64,000 nucleotides of DNA from SAR202 cluster bacterium AC-409-J13_OGT_754m. GTDB taxonomy: Bacteria; Chloroflexota; Dehalococcoidia; Lucifugimonadales; GCA-2712585. Each line of letters begins with the position of its first letter. Positions within the stretch are counted from its first letter, which is position 1. The notes under the pieces are model-generated. The model did not search any database, was not told the DNA's origin, and saw only the letters and a program-made list of their open reading frames with translations. The stretch is taken from assembly GCA_009391235.1 (NCBI GenBank), contig VEXD01000002.1, positions 1 through 64,000 of the forward strand, written 5' to 3'. Position numbers and translations under genes: made by a program. This document shows, one piece after another, positions 19,569 to 30,043 of the stretch.

Positions 19569-20906
19569 TTACGGTTCCGTTTTACTCCGCCAAATTTTAA
19601 TTTGCTTTTCTATAGCTAATTCTTTGCCTTGGCTGCTTGGTTTGTAATAGCGTTTGTTTTTTAACTTATTGGGTAAGTAGTCTTGGGCCACATGGTGATC
19701 ATTATAATCATGCGGATATTTGTATGATTCACCATGTCTCATTAGGCTGTCTAAAGGTGTGACAGCATTACGGAGGTGTAGTGGAACTGGTTCCAACTTC
19801 ATATTTTGGATGTCGTGTGTTGCTTTCTGTATTGCACTGTATGCTGAATTACTTTTGGGGCATGTTGCCATAAATAACGTAGCTTGCGCCAACGCTATTT
19901 TCCCTTCCGGCATGCCAATAATTTGAATGGCTTGTTGTGTTGCGATTGCTAAGGATAGAGCTGTCGGTTCTGCTAATCCGATATCTTCTGAAGCAAGTAT
20001 TATTAATCGCCTAGCAATAAACTTAGGATCTTCACCAGATTCTATCATTCGGGCTAACCAGTAAATTGCTGCGTCCGGGTCTGACCCACGTATTGATTTT
20101 ATGAAAGCAGATATAGTGTCATAGTGTTCAGAGCCACCCTTATCATAGTTTAGCGTTCTTGATTGAAGGGTTTCTTCGATCGTTTTGAGCTTTACCCTTC
20201 TTATTTGATCGTTGTCTGGGTTAGTAACGTTTGAGGCAATTTCTAATGCGTTTAAAATAATTCTGGCATCTCCGTTAGCCATGTTTACTAAGAATTCGAT
20301 TGCTTCTTCTTCAATTTGTACGTTTAGCTGACGTAGACCTTGTACATGATTATTTAAAGCGTTAGAGACTAGGTTTCGTAGATCCTGAACTGTAAGGGAT
20401 TTTAGTGTGAATACCCGGGTTCGTGATAATAGTGGGGTTATGATCTCAAAGGACGGATTTTCAGTTGTAGCACCTATTAAAGTAATAGTTCCATCCTCTA
20501 TATAAGGCAGAATGACATGTTGTTGGGCCTTATTAAACCTGTGTATCTCATCAATAAACAAAATACTTTTGTAATTTTGTTCTTTCCTGATTACTTGGGC
20601 ATGGCCAATTAACTTTTTAACTTCTGGCACTCCTGATGTTATTGCACTTATAGATATAAAATGAGATTGGGTGTGCTTGGCTATTAAGTGAGCTAGTGTA
20701 GTTTTGCCACTTCCGGGAGGTCCCCAAAGTATAATAGACGGCACCTCTCCCTTTTCGATGGTTCTTCGAAGGACCTTATCTTTACCTATAATATGCTGCT
20801 GGCCTACAAATTCATCAAACGATTGTGGTCGCATTCTCGTAGATAAAGGAATAAAGTTATTGTCGTTATCTTTCCATTGACTATCAAACATATTTTTTGA
20901 TTGCAT
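19569..20906 (-). CDS. rarA: Replication-associated recombination AAA+ ATPase RarA/MgsA
   Basis: 445 aa; RPQSFDEFVGQQHIIG, SIILWGPPGSGKTTLA, ILFIDEIHRFNKAQQ, DAAIYWLARMIESGEDP. Confidence 0.95.
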   Translation of the reverse strand: MQSKNMFDSQWKDNDNNFIPLSTRMRPQSFDEFVGQQHIIGKDKVLRRTIEKGEVPSIILWGPPGSGKTTLAHLIAKHTQSHFISISAITSGVPEVKKLIGHAQVIRKEQNYKSILFIDEIHRFNKAQQHVILPYIEDGTITLIGATTENPSFEIITPLLSRTRVFTLKSLTVQDLRNLVSNALNNHVQGLRQLNVQIEEEAIEFLVNMANGDARIILNALEIASNVTNPDNDQIRRVKLKTIEETLQSRTLNYDKGGSEHYDTISAFIKSIRGSDPDAAIYWLARMIESGEDPKFIARRLIILASEDIGLAEPTALSLAIATQQAIQIIGMPEGKIALAQATLFMATCPKSNSAYSAIQKATHDIQNMKLEPVPLHLRNAVTPLDSLMRHGESYKYPHDYNDHHVAQDYLPNKLKNKRYYKPSSQGKELAIEKQIKIWRSKTEP

Positions 20907-21049
20907 TTAGATTGGGCCCCATCGGGATTGATAGTGAATTTTAACATGTTAGAAGCTATTTGTTAGATTAGCTATAATGTAAGAAAATGAGATGTGTAAT
21001 TAGACATGTATGGTCGTTTTGTGGATTACGATAAATTGTTAAGATAGTT

Positions 21050-21832
21050 ATGCTGAATTACTTGACGCAAATATTTAGAAACAAATCGAGATGGCAGGCA
21101 CCTTTAGTGCCCTGGGGAGCATCGGATAAAGCTTTCAATATAGTTTTGATTGCATTTATGACCTTGTTAGGTTTCTCGTTTGTATATGGTCTGAAAAGTG
21201 ATACAGCTAGCCTAAGTGATTCCACTCATTCTATTTGGCGTCTCACGATAACGGCAGGATTAGTTTATGGAATACTATTAACAGTCGCTTTTGTTCTAGG
21301 TCCATTTAAACATAGAGAACACACATCCAAGTTTGGTTTTGGTTCAGGGCCTTTGGCATATGGAAATGGTGAAACCAATGGTTTCCTCTTCCAATTACGT
21401 ATGATATTAGTGGCCTTATTTGCGTTGCTTTTAATTAATGTTTTATGGACTTTGTTAATTCATACGTTGGCTTGGGATTTATTACCCAGTCCCGAATATC
21501 CCTTTATGGACAACACTTCAGGATTTCTATACCTCTCGGTGACAGGGTTTCTGGTGATTATATTAGGCCCATTTGCGGAAGAAGTATTCTTCAGAGGCTA
21601 TATTTTATCAGGATTAGCACATAAGTTGGGGACTGCTGGCTCTCTTATTATGAGCTCAGTGATTTTTGGTTTTGCTCACATGACACTATCCCTTGTGGTG
21701 CCAACTTTTTTAATGGGATTGGTCCTAGGGCTATTGTACTTGCGCACAAAATCAGTACTATCTTGCACGGTGGCTCATGGTATCCAAAACGGAATGGCTT
21801 TTCTTGCATTGGTTCTGGTAGGTTCTTCGTGA
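21050..21832 (+). CDS. CPBP family (CAAX protease-like) intramembrane metalloprotease
   Basis: 260 aa; FAEEVFFRGYILSGL motif, SSVIFGFAHM, CTVAHGIQNGMAFL. Confidence 0.88.
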   Translation: MLNYLTQIFRNKSRWQAPLVPWGASDKAFNIVLIAFMTLLGFSFVYGLKSDTASLSDSTHSIWRLTITAGLVYGILLTVAFVLGPFKHREHTSKFGFGSGPLAYGNGETNGFLFQLRMILVALFALLLINVLWTLLIHTLAWDLLPSPEYPFMDNTSGFLYLSVTGFLVIILGPFAEEVFFRGYILSGLAHKLGTAGSLIMSSVIFGFAHMTLSLVVPTFLMGLVLGLLYLRTKSVLSCTVAHGIQNGMAFLALVLVGSS

Positions 21833-21895
21833 TCTCTGAACTAATGGAGTACTGTGCTATACTTAAAGGAATTTCGTACTGGTCGTTTTTAGACA

Positions 21896-22693
21896 TTGGT
21901 TTTCAACAGAATAAAACACAAATTTGCTAGGATTAGAGAAGAAGGCGAAGTTGGCCTGATATTGTTCCTAACCGCAGGTTTCCCTGATCTTGAAACCACT
22001 GAAAAAATGATTCCCGCGTTAATTGATGCTGGTGCTGACGGAATTGAGATAGGCGTTCCTTTTAGTGATCCTTTAGCTGATGGAGCAACCATACAAGCCT
22101 CTAGTTTTCATGCATTAGAACAGGGTGTTTCGATTAAGGATTGTTTGGGCTTAGTAAGTCGATTGAGATCTAAAGTACCTGAAACGCCTCTCATATTGTT
22201 TGGATATTATAATCCTATCTTTGTATATGGATTGGGGAAATTTGGTGTAGATGCACAGTTGGCTGGAGTAGATGGACTAATTGTTCCTGATTTACCTATA
22301 GAAGAAGCTGGGCCTTTGAATAATGAATGTAGGTCTACCGGTATCGATTTGATACAATTATTAACACCTACCAGCACAGAGGAGCGAATTAGTATGGTGT
22401 GTGATTCTGCCACGGGATTCATTTACTGTGTAAGTGTGGCTGGAGTTACGGGGGCAAGAGAAGCGTTGCCCTCGGATGTCTCCAACATGCTGAAAAGGAT
22501 AAGAAAGCATACGGATTTACCCTTGGGAGTAGGATTTGGTGTATCCACTAAGGAACATCTAAAATATGTCTCTCAGCATGCAGAGGCTGCTATAGTTGGT
22601 AGTGCATTAATAAAGGCTATAGGCGATTCTGTTGGTGATGAGGCTGTCTCCAAGGCAGTTAATTTTGTGAAAACGATAAGGGGAACAGTTTGA
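21896..22693 (+). CDS. trpA: Tryptophan synthase alpha subunit
   Basis: 265 aa, TTG start; LFLTAGFPDLETT, GADGIEIGVPFSDPLADGATIQ, GFIYCVSVAGVTGAR. Confidence 0.96.
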   Translation: MVFNRIKHKFARIREEGEVGLILFLTAGFPDLETTEKMIPALIDAGADGIEIGVPFSDPLADGATIQASSFHALEQGVSIKDCLGLVSRLRSKVPETPLILFGYYNPIFVYGLGKFGVDAQLAGVDGLIVPDLPIEEAGPLNNECRSTGIDLIQLLTPTSTEERISMVCDSATGFIYCVSVAGVTGAREALPSDVSNMLKRIRKHTDLPLGVGFGVSTKEHLKYVSQHAEAAIVGSALIKAIGDSVGDEAVSKAVNFVKTIRGTV

Positions 22694-22718
22694 TGGCTAA
22701 ACTTTGGAGGGATTGGAA

Positions 22719-23093
22719 ATGACCAATTGTTGGGGCATTAGAGGAGCCACCACTGTTGATGATGATAATGGTGAATCTATCCTTGAGGCTACTCGTGAGC
22801 TTCTAGAAGCCATAATGGATGCTAATCAGTTAGATAAATCGCAAGTAGCTGCTATTTGGTTTACTACTACTAGTGATCTTAAAGCTGAATTTCCAGCCTT
22901 AGCTGCTAGAAAAATGGGGTGGGATAAAGTCGCACTGCTTTGTGCGCATGAAATGAATGTTCCTAATAGTTTGCCAAAATGCATAAGAGTTCTATTGTTG
23001 GTAAATACGAACAAAGCTGCTGAAGATTTAAAGTTTGTTTATTTAAGGGAAGCTAGAGGGTTAAGGGATCACGGTTCTCATGACGAGGAATAA
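22719..23093 (+). CDS. aroH: Chorismate mutase, AroH type
   Basis: MTNCWGIRGATTVDDDNGESILEATRELLEAIMDANQ, LNVPNSLPKCIRVLLLVNT; SD ggagg 9 nt upstream of the ATG at 22719 (the track ORF starts at 22704). Confidence 0.93.
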   Translation: MTNCWGIRGATTVDDDNGESILEATRELLEAIMDANQLDKSQVAAIWFTTTSDLKAEFPALAARKMGWDKVALLCAHEMNVPNSLPKCIRVLLLVNTNKAAEDLKFVYLREARGLRDHGSHDEE

Positions 23094-23125
23094 TGCCTAC
23101 AATTAGCAAGGATGGTGATATTTAA

Positions 23126-24142
23126 TTGATAGTTGTAATGAAATCAGGAAGTACGGCGGCTCAAATAGATGCTGTTAAAATACGAATAGAATCTCATCCT
23201 GGATTGCAGGGTCATTTATCAGTTGGTGCGGAGCGTACTGTTATCGGAGTAGTTGGTCAAATTACTCCAGAGGTTCAATTTGAAATGGAGAGAATGTCTG
23301 GAGTTATGGAGGTGGTAAGAATATCTAGGCCTTCAAAGCTTTCAACTAGAGAGTTTAAGGAAGAAAACACCACCATAGTTGTAGGTGATGCGGTTATAGG
23401 GGGGCGCGAACCAGTTGTGATAGCAGGTCCTTGTGCAATAGAAAGTGAAGAGCAGCTTATGGCTACTGCCAAAATAGTCAAGGAAGAAGGAGCTCAAATA
23501 TTAAGAGGAGGTGCATTCAAACCCCGCACTTCTCCCTATAGTTTCAGAGGATTGGGTGTAACCGGATTGAAAATGCTTAGGGAAGCCAGCAAAGAATTCA
23601 ATATTCCGGTTGTCACTGAGGTTATGTCTCCGGAAGATGTGGATATGGTTGCTTCTTATGCTGACATTTTGCAAATAGGTACTAGGAACTCTCAGAACTT
23701 TAATCTTTTAGAGGAAGTTGGAAAACTACGAAAGCCGATTTTGTTAAAGCGAGGATTTTCGCAATCTTATGAAGAGTGGCTTCTGGCTGCTGAATATATA
23801 CTCTATGGTGGTAATAGCCAAGTTATTCTTTGCGAGAGGGGTATTAGAACCTTTGAACAATACACTCGGTTCACAGTAGATTTGGCGGCAGTTCCTGTTA
23901 TCAAGAAACTAAGCCATTTGCCGATAATTGTCGACCCAAGCCATAGTACAGGAATGTGGGAGTTGGTTACACCCATTTCTCTTGGTTCCATTGCTGTTGG
24001 AGCCCACGGGATTATATTGGATGTCCATCCCGATCCAACGTCTGCTAAATGCGACGCTGCTCAGGCTCTTAGCTTTGATAACTTCAGGAATCTTACTAAG
24101 AGAGTGCGAGCGGTATCTGAGGCCATACTGTCTGAAGCTTAA
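23126..24142 (+). CDS. aroF: 3-deoxy-7-phosphoheptulonate synthase (AroF/AroG-beta type)
   Basis: 338 aa; VIAGPCAIESEEQL, LRGGAFKPRTSPYSFRGLG, QIGTRNSQNF, PILLKRGFSQSYEEWLLAAEYIL, VDPSHSTGMW. Confidence 0.96.
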   Translation: MIVVMKSGSTAAQIDAVKIRIESHPGLQGHLSVGAERTVIGVVGQITPEVQFEMERMSGVMEVVRISRPSKLSTREFKEENTTIVVGDAVIGGREPVVIAGPCAIESEEQLMATAKIVKEEGAQILRGGAFKPRTSPYSFRGLGVTGLKMLREASKEFNIPVVTEVMSPEDVDMVASYADILQIGTRNSQNFNLLEEVGKLRKPILLKRGFSQSYEEWLLAAEYILYGGNSQVILCERGIRTFEQYTRFTVDLAAVPVIKKLSHLPIIVDPSHSTGMWELVTPISLGSIAVGAHGIILDVHPDPTSAKCDAAQALSFDNFRNLTKRVRAVSEAILSEA

Positions 24143-24216
24143 GACTATAATTTAAATCAACTAGATAGGCAATCTGCAACCTTGTCTGGAGTAACCGTCA
24201 ATTTTGGTTACTGGCT

Positions 24217-25443
24217 TTATTCTACTCTTCGCAGGTTTCCGCTTGTTATTAGCATAATCAATGTCACTCCTATTAGCATGAAGGCCATTAATCCAAGTGC
24301 TTGGGGAGCTCCTACCAAGTTTATTGCGACCGTCATGGGTATTACGCCTGCCGGAATTAGTGCAAAACTTAGGGCGTTAATGCTTATTACTCTACCCCTA
24401 AATGAATGCACTGCATGTTGAACCATAATGGAGTTATTTAACGTCATCCGATAGGATTGTGAACCCCCAATTAAAACTAAAAATCCTATAGTTGCTAGAT
24501 ACGTCGGATTTAGTAGGCAATACATGGATAATCCCAACATTAATAAACCTGAGATTATTGCACTAGAAAGCATAACAATACCAGGACGGGCTATGCGATT
24601 TTGCGATGCGATAATAAAGGCGCCAATTAAACTGCCGAATCCCACAGAGCTTGACATTATGCCCAATCCGAGAGGGCCAACCGAGAATATATCCTGAGCA
24701 AAGATTGGTAGGACGAATGTTAAAGGCATAGCAAGTATCATCATTGCAAACGATAGCAGAATTGATTGAAGGAGCACCTTATTGCTTAAGACGTATCTTA
24801 AACCATCCAACAAATCCGATATAACTGGTGAGGGCTGTTCTTGAGTCTTAACGTCCACGATTGGAACTTTTGCGGTAAATAGGAAAGCCAATACATACAT
24901 TGCAGCTATAACATAATAAACACCGTCGACATTGATTAATGCGATTAACGCTCCGGCTATAATGTGACCTGCCATTGTGGTTAAGCTTCGAGCGAGTGAT
25001 ACCAATGCTACCGCATTCGTTACGTGTTCTTTAGATACTAACTGGGGTATAAGAGATTGGCGAGCCGGTATCATTAGGGGCATGGTAAATCCTTGGATTA
25101 GAGAAACGAATAGTAGGTGTTGCCAAGTGACCATACCGCTGGTTATGGCATAACCTATAAACACGGACATTGAAATGGATATCGCATGGCCTATTTGGAT
25201 AAGTAGTTTTTTGTTTAGACGATCTGCCAGAACACCGCCAAAGAGACCAAATATTAGTGCGGGTGCTGCCCAAGCTCCACTTACAATTCCCAGCAAGATT
25301 GGAGATCCAGTTATTTGGTAGACAAAAAACCCTCTGGCCATTCCCTGCATTTGCATAGCCCCAGTTTGAAATAGCGAACCCAGCCAAAGGTTTCTATATG
25401 GCTTTTCTTCTAGCGCAACAAACGTTTTTCTGAATAGTCTCAT
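24217..25443 (-). CDS. MFS transporter (MFS_3/enterobactin exporter-like)
   Basis: 408 aa, ~12 TM; FRNLWLGS-type N-terminus, GGVLADRLNKKLLIQIGH. Confidence 0.85.
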   Translation of the reverse strand: MRLFRKTFVALEEKPYRNLWLGSLFQTGAMQMQGMARGFFVYQITGSPILLGIVSGAWAAPALIFGLFGGVLADRLNKKLLIQIGHAISISMSVFIGYAITSGMVTWQHLLFVSLIQGFTMPLMIPARQSLIPQLVSKEHVTNAVALVSLARSLTTMAGHIIAGALIALINVDGVYYVIAAMYVLAFLFTAKVPIVDVKTQEQPSPVISDLLDGLRYVLSNKVLLQSILLSFAMMILAMPLTFVLPIFAQDIFSVGPLGLGIMSSSVGFGSLIGAFIIASQNRIARPGIVMLSSAIISGLLMLGLSMYCLLNPTYLATIGFLVLIGGSQSYRMTLNNSIMVQHAVHSFRGRVISINALSFALIPAGVIPMTVAINLVGAPQALGLMAFMLIGVTLIMLITSGNLRRVE

Positions 25444-25674
25444 TAGGAATACTTTTGCTCAGAACCTTTTTAACTTGTTATACCGTAGATTAAAAGTTTA
25501 GTGCTTTCAGATACGTGAGACAAGGACATATATGTGTTGGCCCCGGTGTGAAGTATAACTCCTTCAAGTTTTTGTATCAGGTTTCCAGTTTATTGGATTT
25601 AATGTAAGATCTTTATGTAGGTACGAGTCTTAGGTTTATACGAATTCGCTTCATTTGTTATTTGAGGAATATCA

Positions 25675-26286
25675 GTGTTTAAGATAGAGAGCATCGATCT
25701 TTATAGGATAGTAACAACAATTTTGATTCTGGCAACAGTTTTAAGCGTTGTGATGTTTTTCCTCGTTAATCAAGTTTTTGCTAATGGTAGGCATCCAGGT
25801 GCAAAAGAAGTTTTTGCAGGTCCTGTCGACTTATATCATGTATCTGTATTCAGTGTAGTTCTAACTCCTGTATTACATATTAATGTTTACGTTGACCAAC
25901 TAGAGAATAGAGAACCAGTTAATGACGCAATTATTGATATTTCTACGTCTGCAAATGATGGTGCGGTGATCACTGTTAGAGCAACTGCTTACCCTGAACC
26001 TAATAATAGATTGCCGGAGCAGATACCATATTATATTGTAAATTTTCCGATTCAGGATGTAGCAGAATATGAGAACAAAAATCTGTTTCATATGACTGTG
26101 AACAGCAACCTTGGTCAATCCAGGGTCCAATTCCCTATAGATGTTAAAAGCCCTGAGGGTACTATAGGTATAGAAATCATCGGATTTGCTGTGATATTTT
26201 TGAGTGGTTCAGCTTGGTTATTATTTGTTCGAAAAAAACGGTCCCGTAAGATCATCGGGAAGGTGTTGAATGACATACATAACTAA
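25675..26286 (+). CDS. Membrane-anchored extracytoplasmic protein, N- and C-terminal TM helices
   Basis: 203 aa; N-terminal signal-anchor, Ig/YtkA-like beta-rich middle (HINVYVDQLENREPVNDAIIDISTS...), C-terminal TM plus KKRSRK; overlaps the next gene. Confidence 0.7.
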   Translation: MFKIESIDLYRIVTTILILATVLSVVMFFLVNQVFANGRHPGAKEVFAGPVDLYHVSVFSVVLTPVLHINVYVDQLENREPVNDAIIDISTSANDGAVITVRATAYPEPNNRLPEQIPYYIVNFPIQDVAEYENKNLFHMTVNSNLGQSRVQFPIDVKSPEGTIGIEIIGFAVIFLSGSAWLLFVRKKRSRKIIGKVLNDIHN

Positions 26287-26716
26287 AGGATGGGAATTGA
26301 ATATAGGGCCTTTTATTGTATTGTGTATATTAGGGCTATTGATTTCTAGTTGTGCAAATACTGGATCAACCGTGCATAATTTTGATATTGAAATCGAAGA
26401 TTCTTCCATGATTGCTGGAGAATCTACTTTAACTGTTAAGCAAAGAGATCAAGTTGTTCTAAATATTAAAAGTGACGAAGATATCTTCTTCCATATTCAT
26501 GGATATAATCATAAAATCCAAGTTCAAATGGGAAAGGCAACTACCTTTGAGTTTGGGGCAGAAGTTACTGGCAGTTTTCCCTTTACTATTCATACTCTAG
26601 GGTTTGATGAGAACCATGTCGATGTAACCCATGATGATGGTCACGATTCCCACCAACAGAATGAAGGTAACAAGGGAGAGATTGAACTTGGACGATTGGA
26701 TGTATACCCACGTTAA
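26270..26716 (+). CDS. Cupredoxin-like lipoprotein
   Basis: 148 aa; lipobox LLISSC; DEDIFFHIHGYNHKIQVQMGKATTFEFGAEVTGSFPFTIHTLGF resembles an EfeO/cupredoxin_1-type domain; His-rich tail. Confidence 0.75.
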   Translation: MTYITKGWELNIGPFIVLCILGLLISSCANTGSTVHNFDIEIEDSSMIAGESTLTVKQRDQVVLNIKSDEDIFFHIHGYNHKIQVQMGKATTFEFGAEVTGSFPFTIHTLGFDENHVDVTHDDGHDSHQQNEGNKGEIELGRLDVYPR

Positions 26717-26755
26717 TTTTATGGACCTTGCTAAATTAGCATAATATCTGAGCTT

Positions 26756-28300
26756 ATGAATAGACAAATACTCGTGTTGCTTGGCAGTTTGGCTTTAGCT
26801 GGTTTAGTGGCATTCATGCCGAATAGTTTGGCGTTTGCCCATGGATTTGGTGAACGCTATGATTTACCGCTACCGCTGTGGTTATATATAGTTGGCGCTG
26901 CAAGTGCGGTGGTTCTATCCTTTGGCGTTGTTAGCTTATTTATAAATAAGCCCAATCTGGTTCATGATTATCCACGTATAAACATATTGAGATGGGCAAT
27001 GGGGCGTTCATTGGTTCATCCTTTAGTGCTTATTCCCATAAAGATTTTGTCTATATTACTGCTTCTACTTGTGATTTTTGGTGGACAACTGGGGAATCAA
27101 GGTTCAACTGAAAATATTACACCCACATTTGTTTGGGTAATTTGGTGGGTAGGACTGGCATATGTTTCGGCTTTAATAGGCAATGTTTGGGTATTAATAA
27201 ATCCTTGGAAAGCCAGTTTTGAGATGATGGAATTGTTGCATAGAAAACTCTCGTCAAAACAAGAATTATCGCTGAATAAACAATACCCCGAAAGTTTAGG
27301 TGTTTGGCCTGGATTGGCTTTGTTTGCGGGTTTTGCATGGATAGAACTTGTCTATCCTAATACAGATGTTCCATCAAAAATATCCCTGATGGCACTGATA
27401 TATTCTGTCATCACCTGGTTAGGAATGTTTTGGTTTGGGAGAGAACGATGGCTTCGTCAAGGCGAGGCATTTGCTATTGTTTTTGGATTCCTTGGAATGT
27501 TTTCTCCCACTGAGATACGAGTGTTGAATGCTGATAATTGTAGACAGTGTGATGTTGATTGCATGGATTTGGACGGTTTTTGTATAGATTGTGCTACTTG
27601 TTTTAATGTAACTGCCCCTACCGATAGAGAGTTGAACCTTAGACCATATGCTGTGGGGTTATTACGGAATGTGCCGATTTCAACTTCGAAATTGTTATTT
27701 GTAATACTATTACTATGTACGGTTACATTTGATGGGTTTGTTGCGACTCCTGCATGGTCTAATTTGGGAACCTTACTCATGAATATATTTTCAGATTGGA
27801 CCACTATTACGACTCTGGCTCTGTTTGGTTTCCCGTTTATATTTCTGGGGATTTATTTGAGTGTGACTAAGATAATGACGTTTTTTGTTAAGGATGACAT
27901 GTCCTTATTGGATGTGGCTTGTTCTTTTGTTTACTCACTTATTCCTATTGCCCTGGCATATCATGTGGCGCATTTCTTGGGATTTCTTCTTATACAAGGA
28001 CAGTTGGTTATACCATTGATATCCGACCCGCTGGGGTTAAATTGGGATCTTATTGGTTCTGCTGACTATATAGTTAACATTGGTATTATTAACGCAAAAG
28101 TTACTTGGGTCATTGCTGTAATCTCAATTGTTATAGGGCACATAGTATCTGTTTTCTTAGCTCATGTTATTGCAAGTCGTGTCATTGTGAATCGTCGTCT
28201 AGCATTGTATAGTCAGTATCCGATGCTAGTTTTCATGGTTGGCTATACTATGATCAGCTTGTGGATATTAGCTCAGCCAATTGTCGAATTTACTGGATAA
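26756..28300 (+). CDS. Polytopic membrane protein with Cys-cluster loop
   Basis: 514 aa; signal FMPNSLAFAHGFGERYDLPLPLWLY; many TM helices; loop NCRQCDVDCMDLDGFCIDCATCF (CX2CX3CX6CX2CX2C). Confidence 0.75.
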   Translation: MNRQILVLLGSLALAGLVAFMPNSLAFAHGFGERYDLPLPLWLYIVGAASAVVLSFGVVSLFINKPNLVHDYPRINILRWAMGRSLVHPLVLIPIKILSILLLLLVIFGGQLGNQGSTENITPTFVWVIWWVGLAYVSALIGNVWVLINPWKASFEMMELLHRKLSSKQELSLNKQYPESLGVWPGLALFAGFAWIELVYPNTDVPSKISLMALIYSVITWLGMFWFGRERWLRQGEAFAIVFGFLGMFSPTEIRVLNADNCRQCDVDCMDLDGFCIDCATCFNVTAPTDRELNLRPYAVGLLRNVPISTSKLLFVILLLCTVTFDGFVATPAWSNLGTLLMNIFSDWTTITTLALFGFPFIFLGIYLSVTKIMTFFVKDDMSLLDVACSFVYSLIPIALAYHVAHFLGFLLIQGQLVIPLISDPLGLNWDLIGSADYIVNIGIINAKVTWVIAVISIVIGHIVSVFLAHVIASRVIVNRRLALYSQYPMLVFMVGYTMISLWILAQPIVEFTG

Positions 28301-28420
28301 GACTAGTTTCTGTTTCCTACTGGTATGGATGGAAATATTTTATTAATGAGTTGCACATTTTAGATTAGTTTTGCTGATCTATGTGATGTCAAATGGAACT
28401 ATATTGCTTTTAACAATAGG

Positions 28421-29713
28421 GTGTCCGGTTTAGCAATGAAATTTCTACGGTTAAGAATCTTTTATGGTTGGATTGTTGTCATGATTGGAGTCGTCTGCAT
28501 GGCAGTGTCTTCTGGTCTCTTTTTCCATGGATTTGCATTCTACGTTGAACCTATGCGTAGACAATTTGGGTGGAGCCGAGCTAGTCTTTCTGGCGCTTAT
28601 TCTGTTTCTCAGATAGCAAGGGGAATTTTCGCACCAATCGAAGGATTCTTGATTGAAAGAGTTGGTGCACGATGGGTTACATTTATTGGATTCATGCTTT
28701 TTGCCACAGGTTTTGGGATATTAGGTATTGTAGATAATATAACGACATTTTATATAGCGTTCCTTGTTTTGTCTTTCGGGTCTGGGATGGCTGGGCATAG
28801 TGCAGCAATAGCTAGTATAAATAATTGGTTCCGCCGTTACAGGGTTAGAGCTATATCTATTGCTATGATGGGACTAGGGCTTGGTGGAATAATTTTCTCA
28901 CCCATATTGGCAATTGCTATAGCTAATTTTGGTTGGGAGATGACTGCCTGGGCTTCAGGGATTCTGTTGGTCATGATAGCAATTCCTATAACTCTCCTTA
29001 TTAGATTTCATCCAGAGCCATACGGATACTTGCCTGATAATGCTCCAGCGGTAATGACAAGAGACACTACATCTTATAAAAGCGAAGTAACTGTTACTAA
29101 GGTTGATACAGGTAAACCCGAATATGATTTTACCGTTAATGAAGCTTTAAGATCTTCGGCTTTTTGGTTAATGTCTATAGGCCATGGATTGGCTATGCTT
29201 TTAATTTCTACCATTACTTTCCATCAGGTTGCTTATTTAGAAGCAGACCTAAATTTTTCAACAACTTCTGCTGCTACAATAGTGATGATAACCACAGGTT
29301 TTAATATGGTTGGTCAGCCGATTGGTGGTTTGTTGGGAGATAGGTACCCTAAGCAATACGTTATAGCTGTTACAATGATAGGCCATTGTGTTGCTCTACT
29401 TTTGTTGGCTACGGCTACCCAATTTCCCCAAGTTCTTGCGGCTGCAATAATTCAAGGTTTATCGTGGGGTATACGGGGCCCAGTTCTTATGGCTATACGC
29501 GGGGATTTCTTTGGGCGTGCTCACTTTCCTATTATCATGGGCTTTTCACAGGGAATTATGATGATAGGTATGATAATTGGACCCCTACTAGCTGGGTATA
29601 TGGCAGACCATTACAGCTATGGAACTGGATTTGTAATTATTGCATTGACTACTGGATCTGGGTTTTTCCTGTTTCTTTTTATACGAAACCCCCAATTGTC
29701 CGTTTATAGGTAA
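28421..29713 (+). CDS. MFS transporter (OFA/monocarboxylate-like)
   Basis: 430 aa; RIFYGWIVVMIGVVCMAVSSGLFFHGFAFYVEPMRRQFGWSRASLSGAYSVS N-terminus; 12 TM pattern. Confidence 0.87.
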   Translation: MSGLAMKFLRLRIFYGWIVVMIGVVCMAVSSGLFFHGFAFYVEPMRRQFGWSRASLSGAYSVSQIARGIFAPIEGFLIERVGARWVTFIGFMLFATGFGILGIVDNITTFYIAFLVLSFGSGMAGHSAAIASINNWFRRYRVRAISIAMMGLGLGGIIFSPILAIAIANFGWEMTAWASGILLVMIAIPITLLIRFHPEPYGYLPDNAPAVMTRDTTSYKSEVTVTKVDTGKPEYDFTVNEALRSSAFWLMSIGHGLAMLLISTITFHQVAYLEADLNFSTTSAATIVMITTGFNMVGQPIGGLLGDRYPKQYVIAVTMIGHCVALLLLATATQFPQVLAAAIIQGLSWGIRGPVLMAIRGDFFGRAHFPIIMGFSQGIMMIGMIIGPLLAGYMADHYSYGTGFVIIALTTGSGFFLFLFIRNPQLSVYR

Positions 29714-29806
29714 TCATGGTATTGTTACCTCGTCAACTTAAAACAGTTCTACTGTGGTCCTTCTGAACCGTTGATATATGACGTGCTTTGTCAAAGAGTT
29801 TAGTGA

Positions 29807-30016
29807 ATGGATCAGTCTAAGATTGGTATATATTTTAACTTAACCGGTCGTACGGTTGTTAGAGTTACGTCACCCTACTGGATTCCCGAAAGTCCTGATT
29901 GGGTAATGATTACCTGTGATCCCAACTCTACCTTGTTAAGGATTCGTGAGTTGATTTCAGAAATGGGATTAATGTGCGATTCAAGTAAGGTGACGTGGAG
30001 TAGTCTGCCCCACTAA
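29807..30016 (+). CDS. Small hypothetical protein
   Basis: 69 aa ORF between co-directional genes (GIYFNLTGRTVVRVTSPYWIPESPDWVMITCDPNSTLLRIRELISEMG); no antisense competitor. Confidence 0.5.
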   Translation: MDQSKIGIYFNLTGRTVVRVTSPYWIPESPDWVMITCDPNSTLLRIRELISEMGLMCDSSKVTWSSLPH

Positions 30017-30043
30017 AATTGAAGTAGAGTACGGCAACTATGT

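Noticed and set aside
24190-24212. Hairpin between convergent aroF and the MFS gene (agtaacc...ggttact)
   Set aside because: Only about 7 bp with no U-tract on either strand; plausible but too weak to call a terminator.
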